Positions 11,001-23,493 of a DNA stretch of 64,000 bases are shown here, piece by piece (within the stretch, counting starts at the first letter, position 1; each line of letters begins with the position of its first letter). The notes under the pieces are model-generated. The model was given only the letters and a program-made list of their open reading frames with translations. It was not told where the DNA came from and made no database searches. This stretch comes from Mycteria americana (Eukaryota; Chordata; Aves; Ciconiiformes; Ciconiidae). The position numbers and the translations under genes are program-made. The DNA lies in the NCBI RefSeq assembly GCF_035582795.1, contig NC_134373.1, positions 36,798,501 through 36,862,500 of the forward strand, written 5' to 3'.

Positions 11001-14000
11001 CCATTTGTCCCCTCTTTTAATCTACTCCTTGTTATAATACCTTTTGTTAGTAAGCCTTCTAATTACTAAAATAATTTTTGTTAATCTCCATTGTCTCTAC
11101 TTTATCAATTTCCTGTATAATACCACATATAATTCAAATAGATTAGGCCTACTCCATTTATTTTTCCTAAGAAATATTGTTTTATTAAATAGAGCTGTTT
11201 GGCACAATCTCTGTGTTACACATGTTTTTCTGTCAACTCAGTTTCTGTTGACTTCAGTGCCTTTGATTCATTCCTTTAAAATTTGTTGAAATGCCAGGCA
11301 TATAGTTATTTTTTCCTTATGTTTAGTTCTGTGCTTGTTATTCTGACATCAAATGATACCATCGTGTATTTTGTACTGTTGCAAAAAAAAAAAAAAATCT
11401 GTGGGACTTTTGATCTGATGAGACAGTTCTAATTTTTTGGAGTTCATGGGTGTGCTGTCTTCAGCATTTACTTTGTGAATCTTGTTTTTCCTTTGAATGT
11501 ACTCTTTCAAATTCAATTGCAGATGTGCTATAGTGGTTTTCTTGTTGTCTTGTTCTTTTTCTGTTTATACAGGTAATAACTTCTTGTTAGCAAGTTCTGA
11601 CTCAGACTGGTAACTTGTGTTTGACTTCCAAGGCTTACCTTTTGGTTGGTCAGTCTGTTTTGGGGTGGGGTTTTTTTGCGTTTTTGGTTGGTTGGTTGTT
11701 TTTTTCTTCCTCTGCATTTATTCATCCAGCTAAATTTGCATTTATTCCTTTTAAAGGGCTCTTCTCCCTTCCCAGCCCCTTCTCACTCTGCCTTAGGGAA
11801 TCTGTAGTGAGAGCAAGTTACATAGGTATTTTAGAGAAGATTCTCTAAGTAATCTACACTCATAACATTGTTAAATACTAGATAAAATTAATCCACAACT
11901 TTTCATATATATTATTGTAACTGGTGTATCTGTCTAAGGAAATGATACATCAAGGACAGCCTGATTATCCTCAATGCCTGGATTGTAGCCTGAGTCTATA
12001 TCAAAGTCCCTGTCCTGGCTTGTGTGTAAAGTAAAGCCTTTTGGTCAGAGAAATGCAGGATTCTAATAATTATTAATAGCTATTCTATTCATTATTAATA
12101 ATCCTTCTTTGCTTGAATATTCTGACTATATGAATAAGGTTCTTAAGGATTGACTTATTCAGGAATAGAGGAGTGTTAAAGTTTGCTGTCCGTTTCAACC
12201 ATCTCCTTTCCTTATCCCATGTTTGGTATCGCAGAGAACAACTGCAGCACTGACTTTCTGGTCTGTTCACGCTTCCTGAGTGCATTAGGCAAAGCGTGGT
12301 ACAGGTTGTAAATAAGCACCCTTAAAATGTGAAAAATCTGATCTCCAGCAATATTTTCTTTCCTGTTCTTTTCAGCTTTCAAAACCTTTCTACCCTGAAA
12401 CTTGGGTGTGTATGCCTGTGTTCAGCTAGGGAAAGGTGCATTTGGTATTTGCAGTTTGAAGATGGGGTTTTTTTCTCCTGTCAGATTTGCAATGGCTTGG
12501 TCATGCAGTCTTTGAGGTATTTTTGAAGAAAACAATGGTGCTTATTTTTCATTTCCCTTATGCTTTATACTTGTCTCTAAACTAGTTTTCCAGAAAACTT
12601 TTCAAATAAATTCACTAAGTTCTAATGCATTGTATTAGTTTCTCATCTAAACTTTAAAGTGTAAGAGTTACAGAGATCCTTCAGAATATAAACTTACTGG
12701 TGACAGTATGTGTCTTATATTCATACGGGATGGACTAATAAAAAAAGTCCATCATGCTATAAAACAAATCTTCATTAAGTTTACTTCTTCTTCCCTCCCT
12801 TCTAAAGAGAGATACATTGTTTGATCCTGGTAAGTTTCCTTAACGCATAGCCTCTTGTTTCCGTGATTATGCGATGAAAGTGGAGGATATGCCATCACAA
12901 AAAAAATTGGTACTTCATGCAAAAGTTAGCATTGCTTCCTTGACTGAACCCTCTACTTCTTAAGAAGATGAAATATCTTTGAAAGGTATGAGTACCAAGG
13001 TGGCAGAAAATGATGCTCCATGTTTGTTTCAACTGGGGAAAGGAGGAATCGGCTCTCAGTCTCCTTTGTGCTTGGGTCCAGAAAATTAAGCTGCTCTTGT
13101 TCTGATGATGTGCTATCAGAAGTGTTCATTAAGAAGTAGCAAGATGCTGATTTTACTCTACTTTCCTTTGTTACCAGGATTTTCAGAGATATAAAATTGT
13201 GCTTAAACAGCTGTTGGATGAGGCGATCGTATTAGTGAGGCAGTTGTCTTCTGACCTCCCTCTGACCAGAAAGTTGAACAAAGGAATTTACAAGATTCAA
13301 CCGCAGCACAGGGCACTGCTCAGCACTGGATCTTAAACCTGTTTAGACTGAAGCTGCTGCCGAGGACAGTAGCTCATTTATAAACAATGCAGGAAGACTA
13401 GCTGTGAGAATCAGATACTTTAATCTTCTGCGAGTTAGACTGTCTCCACTGAACATTCTTCTTGAATTATGGATTCCACAGAAAACTGGTTTAGCTATAA
13501 CCTAATTCAAGAAGCTTTGCTGATATGGGAGGCCTTGCTGGTGAAACTTGACCAGATGTCAACTTATTGTTGTGAGATTTCACTCAATGAACTTCAGTTT
13601 AAAAACTCACTCTAGCTGTGGGGTGTTCAGATCTGTACAGCTGTCACACATGATGACAAGACAATTTAATGTGTAGCTGGTTTCAGAGCTTGTCCTGAAA
13701 TTAATGCATGTTAATTGAAAATCAGCTAAACTGAAACAATTGTGCTTAGTAAATAGAGACGCTTCATGGAGAATCGAAGAGTATTTATCAAAACAATATC
13801 AAATAATTAGATTATCCACCTTTTACTGTGTTTTTACAACTTTTTTTTATAATGTCAGCTTTGTAAAAACAGTTTTGCAGTTTGTAGTTACAAACATAGG
13901 TCATCTTGTGGCATATGAATTTATGTCTCAATACATAGACTATGTTAATCTCCAGAAATTGGGAACTTTGCTTAAAATAACTATAATTTTTACTATTTTA

Positions 14001-17000
14001 CTGGTGTTTAAAACAGAGATCCGAGATCTGTGACAAAAAGCCCCAAAAGGTGGGGCAGTTGGGTTTTTTGCATATCTCATTACAACTTCTCAGTGAACTC
14101 TCAGGGAACAGTTCAGTTCTAGAATAAGTTAAAATAGTTATCTTCTGTCATATTCAGCAAAAGAAGAATGTTACAGCTGGCCTTGTCCAGATACTCAATC
14201 ATTGCTGACCAGCTAATCAGAGACTTTGCTGGAAATCCAAATGAAGGAATTTGTTAGTTCTGAAGTTTTAGTAGTGTATTGACTTATCAGAGTTGCAAGT
14301 TTTAAATTAACAAAAATCCTGCCAAGTCTTGCTGTCATTGCTTTTCGAGTGCAATAATAGACTAGACTGTGCATAAGGCTTCCCCCCATAGCATTTTGTA
14401 TGTGGCGAAATTCCTGCTATGGATGTGCATGATGGATAAAGTGTGTCCAGTTCTTCTCAGTTGGTCTGGTCCTTACTTCGTAATTGCCGAGATTTGTTCC
14501 TGTCCTTTTGGAATTATTGTTGAATCAGTACAAGGAGAATCTTAGGTAACTAGATTTAGCTTTGGCTTAGAAAAAATGTTCTTTTAGATTGTCTAACAGT
14601 ATTTTATGCAAAATAACTGCTTCTGTCTCTTTATGCTAGAGCCATGAACCTTTTCTGTTCAGACTAGTGATCTTGCCTTACATATCATGTTAAAGCAATA
14701 AAGAGATGTATGTTTAGAATTCTAATAAATATTCTAGACAGGGTATATAGTATTTCCATTTGTGGTGATGGAATAAGGCTATTGCTTTTATAAATCTCAC
14801 TGTTCAGGAGCACATATGAATAATTCAGTCAGGAGTCTAAGATCTTCGTATATTGGCACCTGCTCATTATTCAGAAATTCTTGTTACACTCTGCTGTTGC
14901 CCTAGCAACATTCTGAAAATTAGTGTTGCATCTATGAAAAAGCTTTTGTTTATCTAGAAAAGCCCACTATCCAATCTGAATTATTGCAGGATGCATCTCA
15001 AGTGGCTACTCCAGGTCCCAGCCCTAGTTGTTTAAAAAATAATAATCTCTTTTTGTGTGGCATTAATTGAAAATTGTTCTCTTTCTTTTTTTTTTCTTAA
15101 ACTAGTCATAGATATTAAATTTATCAAAGTCCCTTTAGGGCCTGATAATGTCATTATATTATCACATTTGAGTAGAGATGCCTGACTGTACAGATATGCA
15201 AGCAAGTAAAAATCACATGTTGACTCCTGGTGTTGTTAGGGTCCCTCTCTGTCTCTCCTACCAATCTCTCTCCTCCCTCCTTTCTCCCTCCCCCTGTTGA
15301 CTTTTACATGAGAAGTCAGATCTTGTTTAACCTTAAACACTCTGAGATTTAAAAAGATCTTTCTTTGTGCTTATGAAGTTGACATTAGCCAAATTTGGGG
15401 TGGGAGTAGGGGTGGTGTTAACAAAGTCCTTGAAACTGCTAATGCCACAGCTAACAGAAGTCTCTCAGCTTCAGGTCTCGCTGTTACAGGTTGAACATAT
15501 TTATCTCACAAGATATACCAACACCATTTACTTTTTAGAACAAAATCAAGGAGTAAAGCTGATATTCTGGATTTTATTTTTTCAAGAGAGAAAAATTAAT
15601 TGAAAAACGTAAAAAATATCCAATTTCCTAAATCCTCTCCATTGTTATGAAGCAAGAGGAAAGCTGCAACCCTTTCCCTATCCTCTCTTTTCTGTGGGGT
15701 TCAGATTCTCCTTCCATGTTGTATTGTCATTTGTTTGGTTCAACCCTACAGTTACTCTCATTCCTTTCTGTAAGGGTGGAAGGTAACACATACCTGTGCG
15801 CTGAGGAAACTTGTCACTCTTCTCTTATTTGACCTGTTGATTTTCAGATTCTGAGTTCTGGAGAGTAATAGACTTCTGCTAAATTAGCCAGCTGTAGTCA
15901 AACTTAACTCTACAAGAATACTTATTTGTCCAGACCTTATGTCTCCCTTGGTTTACTAATACATTCCTTAGTCTTTTGCCTCTGAAGTACTTGAAGATTG
16001 GAATTGATGAGATGAGAAGTTTTGTGATTTCTTAGGGGTTTTCTTTGTGCCTGCTTCATGACATGAAAGCATGCTGGCAGCCATTGCTACCAGTTTGCAA
16101 TGTTTTAAGAATATGTGGAACTATAGAGAGAATACAGAAGGAAAGGACTTCAGACAAATCACAGGCTTTCCAGAAGGCTGGAGTAATATTGTTGTTTTCA
16201 AGAACTGTCTGGTTTTGGCTTATAGTGATCTTAAGGGTGTTTAATCTAGGCACCTGATAAATAGCGACATAGTAAATGCTAAGCTGTGGGAAAGGACGAG
16301 GAACAACTGAAGTAAGTGAGAAATGTGGGATTACAGCTGAATTGCTCATCGTGATTCTAGCTGAAGCCTCCCCCTTTCCTGTCTTTTTTTTCTTGCTTTT
16401 AGCCACCTGGAATTGAAAGCCTGTTCCCGTGTTCATAGTTATTTAGAATTCTTTGGGATGATAACACAATTTGTTGTGCTACCCAAACATGGAATTTTAC
16501 TAACATGAGAGAAGGTTTATTGTTTGTGGTTTTGTTATTTCGGGGGTAGGCGTTATTATTTGGGAACTTCTATTTCAGCTGTCCCGTTGCAGAAAATAAC
16601 ACTGGTTTAGAATAAACACTTTCTTACTGTTCTGTATTCTCATTTCTGTGTTCACAAAACTACTGGTCATTGTGACTTTTTGCTGGAATAGACAAAAACT
16701 TAGCTTTATTGGTTGCTTGATAGTGTTTTTAGCAAAAAAAAGTTGATTTCACACCCCCTCAACATTCCCCTCCCCTGCCTAGTGTGACAGCTCTGTATGA
16801 ATTGCTCATGGATTTTGGACAGCATGGCTTCAAAATCAGTACATTCTAAAGAATGATTATTTGCACATCACATACCTTATGGAGACCAGGTTTTGTTATG
16901 AAAAAAAAAAAGGGGGGGGAAATGGAAAAATATATACAGTGAGACAACACTTGTTTGTTCTGAGTGTTGGTACTTAAAGCATATAATTGTGATTTTAAAA

Positions 17001-19199
17001 ATTTTCTCTTCAGCATCTGGCACCTTCATATGCCTGGCCCACTATTTCAGTCCACTTACTGGGTCACTTCTGGGGAAGCCCAGAGGAAATTTATCAGAGA
17101 TGTTACTTTTTGTTCAGACTATTGCTTTTTCATTAAAAAAAACCAAAACACAATGAACCTCATGTGGCTGAGAGGATATTACAGTAAATTGTTTTTGCTT
17201 TCAGGCAGTTAGGATGACCTTAAACTCCAAGCTGCAAGCGAGTAGCTTAATTTTCTGTGTAGCTAATGCCTGGCATTTGGATGAGACTTTATAAAAGCAG
17301 AATGTCTAGAACAGTCTGAATTTAAACTACAGTTCAGGAAAAAGTTAACATCAAGATATGAATGCGAAACTAGTCAGAGTGTATTTGTTAGGTTTGCATG
17401 AATCTATCATCTTGTGACTAAATTTACAATTCCTTTCAGTTTTTTCTTTTATTTTTATCAACAATGAAGTAGATAAGGTAGGTCTTTTGTGGAGAAAATG
17501 TGAAGGTCTTGAAAGGGTTATAGACCCGTTTTTCAGAAGTAACAGTGAATGAGAATGTTCAGTAATAGGAACAGCTGGGGGTGGAAGGACCGAGAATATA
17601 ATGATAAAACACATATCTGACAAAACTAAGTGACTGATCTTTAGTCTGGCTTTCTGATATATTCACTCCTTTGTTTAGCATGAGGCATTTCTCAGTTGTT
17701 TGCTTAAACTGCAGAAGCCCTACTTAGTTTATTAAGCAGCAATGTTTTCTCTAGATCTCAAGAATCAGTCTGTGGTTGAATGTAATCTGAGTGGTTCTTA
17801 TTCCAGGTTATGGAGATAGGCTAGAGCTTCTACTAGTAGGTCTTTCTTTTCCCCTTCTTGTGTAACAGGATTATATAGCGCTCAGAAAATGAGAAATATG
17901 GCCTTTTAAAATGTGTTCTAATGTGCTTTCTAGAGGAAAAGAAAAAGGTTTGGTTGTGTTTTGTTTTTTGGTTTTTTTTCTCCTTCACTAAGCATGACCT
18001 TAAGGACCATAATTAGTGAAGTGAATGACTACCTCAATAACTGTAGGATCATCTTCTACTAGAATTTGCTTTCTGCTAAGTATTCCTCACTCCCTGAAAT
18101 AAACAAGAGATTAGAGTTGACTGGTTCAAGAGGGGAAGAATTGGACAGAGTATAGCTTTCTTTTATATTTCTTAAATAATCTATTTTATTTAATTATTTA
18201 CAATTTCTGTACTCCACATAACAACAAAAGTTTATTTATACCCAGAGATATATTTGATATTTTTTAGTAGATTGTTATAATGAGTACTTGTGAAGAGATT
18301 TTGAGTCCTGAATTCTGTGAATGCTAGAAGTATTTTTTCAGCTTGTTTTTATACTGTTACTCTATATTTTTTAATTAACAATAAGTTAATAACTTATTAT
18401 TAAGTTAAAAGTTAATAACAATAAGTCTTTCATAAGCAATGAGCCCTACAAATGGACCCACCAGACAGACACATGATCATTTGGTATCCATTGTCCAGAA
18501 GGCATTTGAAATGTAATTGCATTTAGTCTTTAAGACTAACTTTGCACAGTCAGTGATTGGGATTGCTTAAATTTAGGGCTTTAGCTTAAGGTCTACTGTA
18601 TTTAGATTTGGACAACACTTTGTCTAGTAACCATAGCTAATTGGTGACTAGTTTCTAAACAGCAGTAAAACTGTGTCATGTGTATACTGGTAAGAATGAG
18701 CTTATATTCCACTTCTTGGGATGAAAATAAAACCACCAGAGAAAGATGTTTATTTTAGCTTCATCGCTATACTGTCTAAACTGTGCTTGTGTTGCAGAGG
18801 AATGAAATTGCAGTGCTTGAGGGTTTGTACTTTCTTGGAAGTGAGGGGTTTTTATAGGAAGATTATATGAACTAAATACAGAATAGGCATTCATGACCAG
18901 TCTGGAGTTGTGTAATTTCTTGAAGGGTAGATAAAGATATTTCTCTTCAATCAAATGTTTAAGACTTACTAGCAGTTCAGAAGAGACAAACTCAAAATCA
19001 GTCAAGTGGATGAAACTCACTGCGATCAGAAGATGGCTTCATGTAGCACTTCTGTTAAGTTCATGTAGGTGGGCCAAACATTACTTACACTGTTAAGTGT
19101 GTCCCTTTCTCATGTAACTGAGAAAAGCTGCTCTATTTCCTTCAGGTTTATAGATAAACTTCATTTTGGAATTGTGATAAGTAGTTTACTTCACTTTGG

Positions 19200-19438
19200 C
19201 TCAGAGGAGACCTTATTGCTCTCTACAACTACCTGAAAGGAGGTTGTAGAGAGGTGGGGATCAGTCTCTTTTCCCAAGGAACAAGTGATAGGATGAGAGG
19301 AAACAGCCTCAAGTTGTGTCGGGGAAGATTTAGATTGGATATTAGGAACAATTTGTTCACGGAAGGGTTATCAAGCATTGGAAGGGGCTGTGCAGCGAAG
19401 TGGTTGAGTCCCCATCCCTGGAGGTATTTAAAAAGATG
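19200..19438 (+). mobile_element. CR1 fragment, truncated at both ends
   Basis: It matches the 3' part of the CR1 at 51820-54914 over about 235 bases. Shared blocks include GAGACCTTATTGCTCTCTAC, TACCTGAAAGGAGGTTGTAG and TTAGATTGGATATTAGGAAC. The homologous part of the longer copy runs from about 54573 to 54806. The copy ends after CTGGAGGTATTTAAAA and lacks the last ~100 bases, including the ATGATTCTATGAT terminus. It encodes only a scrap of the end of ORF2. Confidence 0.9.
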
Positions 19439-20961
19439 CATATCCCATTCTAGTCTTTTTTTGAGCTTTTTTGTTTCTCAAGCTTTTTTGTAAATATCTT
19501 TTGGTCCAGAAGCTTGCTTTTTAGCTTGTTCTTGATGAGTCTTCAAAGAACTAATTTTCTTTCTCTTCCTTTGTTCTTTCTTCTAAAAAGAAAGGTGGTT
19601 GTTAGAACATTTCAGTTTGTTAGCTGTGTGCTTTCTTCTCCAGGAGTTTGTGTCCTGCCTTTTCTGCCCTGAAAATGTACAGGCCTGTAAATCTTACTGT
19701 GAGTTGTCTGGAATAATATAGGGCCCTTGTGCCTCAAGTGACTGGATATTGCAGCGCCAGTAACACCTGCTTGCCAAGTATAGCCTATGTAACAAAGCAT
19801 GCTGGTTTTTTGCTTTTTTTAATCAGTTCTGATTTCTGTCTGTGTCAATACTTCTGTTTAAGTTTTAAAGAAAATTTCATTCACGACAGTCCAGTCTCCT
19901 CTATTCTGTGAGTCAGATACTGGTTTGGGGGCACTTGATGGTGCACTTTGGCCGCTTACTGAGTTGTGTAATTTTGTTATGAGTTATTTTAAAGAAAGTG
20001 AAGATATTAATTTCCACAATCACTTATCAGTATTGTGGTTTTCAGTACAACTATCATAGAGGGTATTGTTTTGTCAGGAAAATGGTTTTGAAGTGGTTGT
20101 GGCTGTGTTGCTTATCTTCACTTTTTTCTCGAGCAAGCCTAGAGAATCCTTAATCTTCTACCAAGCATCTGATTGCTTTCTAGACTGTTTTTCATTTATC
20201 TCTTGAATATCTGTCTTGTATGCTTGATATGTGGTATTGCTTTGAAATTTAAATTGAATTGAAACTTTATATTTGCATATCTGTTTCTGAGCTTATAATG
20301 CCTATTGTGTTAGATAGTACTTCAGCAAATCTAATTGTGTGTGTTTGATAAGAGATACAATTTATGCGTGTTCCGAGTTGAAGATCAACTAAGTCAGGGT
20401 TGCTAATGCAATTGTAAACTAGCCCTGAATGCTCCAACTCCTGTTTCCAGGATATAAGTTTTTACTTATCTTAAGCATATTAATTCTGTGTTTTGTCTTA
20501 TTTAAGAGAAACGTTAAGGCATTATTTTTATGATATAAGTTCAAATTATTTTCCTATTTCACATACGTTAATGAGTTATTTCTATATTCATTTACACATC
20601 ATTGCACATGGCACAATCTCTGTGTAAAGGTATTCATAGAGCTGTAGACACAACATCAAACAAGCATTTATACTGTACATTTCCTAGGCAGGAGTATTCC
20701 AGGTAACTATTTCTTCCTGTCAAAATCCTCTTTTCCTTTTTAATGTTAAGCAGAGAAGCCCTGAAGACTATTTTAATATTAAGCTAAAAATTATTTCTCA
20801 TCTCTTAAGGAAAACTTTGGTTGTTGTAGGCATTCGTGTTTTTCTTGTGGTTTCAATTTAGTGGTTGTAAAGAAGCCTTCCTGTGAGGGGATTGAAAGAT
20901 TCACCTAATGGTAATTATAATAACTAGACCTGCATTTTGGGATCTTCCACCTTAGGCTGCC

Positions 20962-21000
20962 TCTTTTTTTTTTTTCTTCTTTTTTTTTTTTCTTTCCCCT
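20962..21000. repeat. T-rich pyrimidine tract
   Basis: Nearly uninterrupted T with a few C, in two T runs of 12 to 13 separated by CTTC, ending in a C-rich stretch. A low-complexity tract in intron 1. Confidence 0.8.
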
Positions 21001-22757
21001 CACTTCTGCAGTCTTTTCCTATTTCCCACTTCAATGAAATCCACCACTAAAACCCATGCCTTCCTGCACGAGTCTATATGGAACAGCAGCAACTGAAAGG
21101 AAGATGATAACCTGATGGGAAGGAAAGTAGAGTGAAGTACAACAGATTGTACAAACTTTAGTAGAAGGCATTCAAAGCCACTCTTGCTACAACTGTGGGG
21201 TAGACAAGATCCTAAATCTTTGTATTTTGCACTTAATGTAGGGGTTAATGCCTCCCTTCACCCATTTGAAAATTATACAAATAAAATGTGTTTTTTTTAT
21301 CTCCCCATTATGTTACAAATACAAACTAGTACAAAATATGCAAAAGTAGAGTGCAGCTAATGAAAACTTACTGCAGAAAGTTTCATTGAATACTGTATTA
21401 ATTGTAAAATTTTACTGATAGCTTTGTGGTATGTCTTTAAGTTGACACTTTCATTTTTGTTTAAAATCCTACAGTTTTAAAGATGCAGACAATTTTATTA
21501 CATTGATGCCTAGTATAAATTTTTTCACTTGACCATATGCCTTACCTTTCTATGCTTTTATTCAAAAGGACATCTGGTAATGATGGTAGTTAACAGACTT
21601 AATTGGCCATGGGTACACATCACAAATATCTTATTTGTGGGTTGGTTGTTGACTTTTTTTAAGGATCTATCTTTAATTACCAATTGTTCTCAACAAGATT
21701 ACAATTTATAGAGCCCTATGGCAGAAATGGAAACTTTGAAGTGTTAAGATGAAGTTTATTCCATAGTTCTGACACACATTTGAAGTCATGAGAGGAGCCT
21801 ATAGCGCTAGTGCATATAGGATGTAATAGTGTATACCAGCCTGCTTCGTTCTTGGCTTAGAACTTCCCCTTTTTCCATTTTTTTTTTTTATAGCATTCTC
21901 CTCTGCTCTCCGGTTAGATACGTGGTCCAACCTTTTCCAGGAGGGAAAGGTATTAGAGATTCTCTTCTACTGGAAATAATGAGAAACAGTGAACCCCTGG
22001 AAAGAAGGAACATTATCTAATAGAATCTGGACAGCTAGAAGGTGGGGATTATGTGGAAGTGCCTCATGGAATTCACTGAAGGCTTTTTTTTTTTTTTTTA
22101 AGCTCCTGCTGAATAATAAGCTTCTAGTTATGGGGGGAAAAACATAATGACTGCTATTCCCATTTTTAATCCATCATTTAGAGCAGACCAATAAATTTGG
22201 GGGGGAAGGTTTTGCTTTGCTTGTGAGAAAGTAAAGCCATACTAGTCTATCCTCTCATGTAGGATGACAGCCTCCAGGACAGGATTTACAGAAGCTCATA
22301 AAAGCCAAAAAGAAGTATTTGGTATGTTCATGACTCCTTATAATGTGTGGGTGTGTGAGTTTTAGGAAAATTAACAAAAATTTTCTAAGGGGCAGTACAG
22401 AGTATAACAGTAGTTCATTGCCCAGTTCTCTTTTTCCCTTGGGTACTGCTTTATTTCCTGTTTGGGGTTAGCTGCAGCTTGTTGCTCATCTTACTGATTA
22501 AAAAAATACTTCTAGGTTCTCTGCAGTGATGTATGTGAATGCCAGATCTGACTATAACAGTAGTTAGATAACACACATGCACACACACTTGTTTTCCTAG
22601 TGTTGTGTAAGGAGACTACTTAAAAGATTATTCTGTTCATCTGTATAATGTGTCCAGAAATTAAAAACTTTCTCTTTGGCAGCATTCAGAGTACAGACCC
22701 TTCCATGAATGTATTGTGCACATAGGTGTTCACCTATATGAAATTCATTATATGATC

Positions 22758-22778
22758 AAAAAAAAAAAAAAAAAAAAA
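22758..22778 (+). repeat. A21 homopolymer
   Basis: Twenty-one consecutive A. Just upstream lies a small inverted repeat (ATAGGTG, TT, CACCTAT). No retroposed body was recognised. Confidence 0.9.
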
Positions 22779-23330
22779 GGAATTTTCTTCTCTAACATCC
22801 TGCTAAAGAAGTCTTTACCATGAAGCATAATGCTCCCATTGCAGACCAGGTGAAAGAGAAGAGGTGAAACCTCAGTGAAAATATCAAGGGCCTCCCAGAA
22901 TTATGCCTTTTGTATATATTTTCTTAGGGTTATTATAGACTTGTCTGTTGGGAGCTAATTGGGTGTGTTGATGGGACAGCACTTGTGAGATGGTGCAGCA
23001 TTATCTAGATCAAAAGAACTGTGAAGCCATAGCCTGGGGTGGAATGACAGGAATAGCTGGCTTGGGTACTAATGTAAGGAGGTAACTGTTGAATAGAGAA
23101 GAGGGATAGCCAGCAGTTACATTGAACTTGCCATGCACAAGAAGAAAACAGGTATTCTAAGAGCTGCCATCTTCAGCTAAAGGAAAAAGGCTTCCTTTCC
23201 CCGCCCCCCGCCATGATCCTGCTGGTCAGGGATGACAGCCGACGTGCATGGAGTGTGCACCACTGCCATTTGCAGCCAGTAAGAGCGGAGGCTTTAAAGA
23301 TGGAGCACGGAGGTAGCAGAAGAGGGGAAT

Positions 23331-23493
23331 AACAAGCATAGGAAGATTCAGATTTAGACCTGTCACAGACCATAGCAGTCTCAGTACCAAAAGATCTTTT
23401 TATATATATTTTGTTTATATACATTTATAAAAAGATCTTTTGGTATTGAGACTACCAGTGTCTGTGACAGGTCTAAATCTTCCTATGCTTGTT
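23331..23493. repeat. Long inverted repeat (hairpin), ~70 bp arms
   Basis: The left arm (23331-23404) starts AACAAGCATAGGAAGATT and ends AAAAGATCTTTTTATA. The right arm (23426-23493) is its reverse complement apart from a 6-base insertion in the left arm and about six mismatches, mostly in the middle. The spacer is 21 bases of A+T. A further copy of the arm end, TTCCTATGCTTGTT, recurs at 23510-23523. The R3HDM1 primary transcript would fold here into a stem of about 68 base pairs. Origin is unknown: inverted duplication or a small foldback element. Confidence 0.9.

Noticed and set aside
16056..16436. 126-codon minus-strand open frame
   Set aside because: The longest frame outside the CpG island, satellite and CR1, but with low-quality composition, no splice sites and no recognised motif; consistent with chance in a 35 kb intron.
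22700..22778. A21 run as the tail of a processed pseudogene
   Set aside because: No coding remnant, AATAAA signal or target-site duplication could be recognised upstream.
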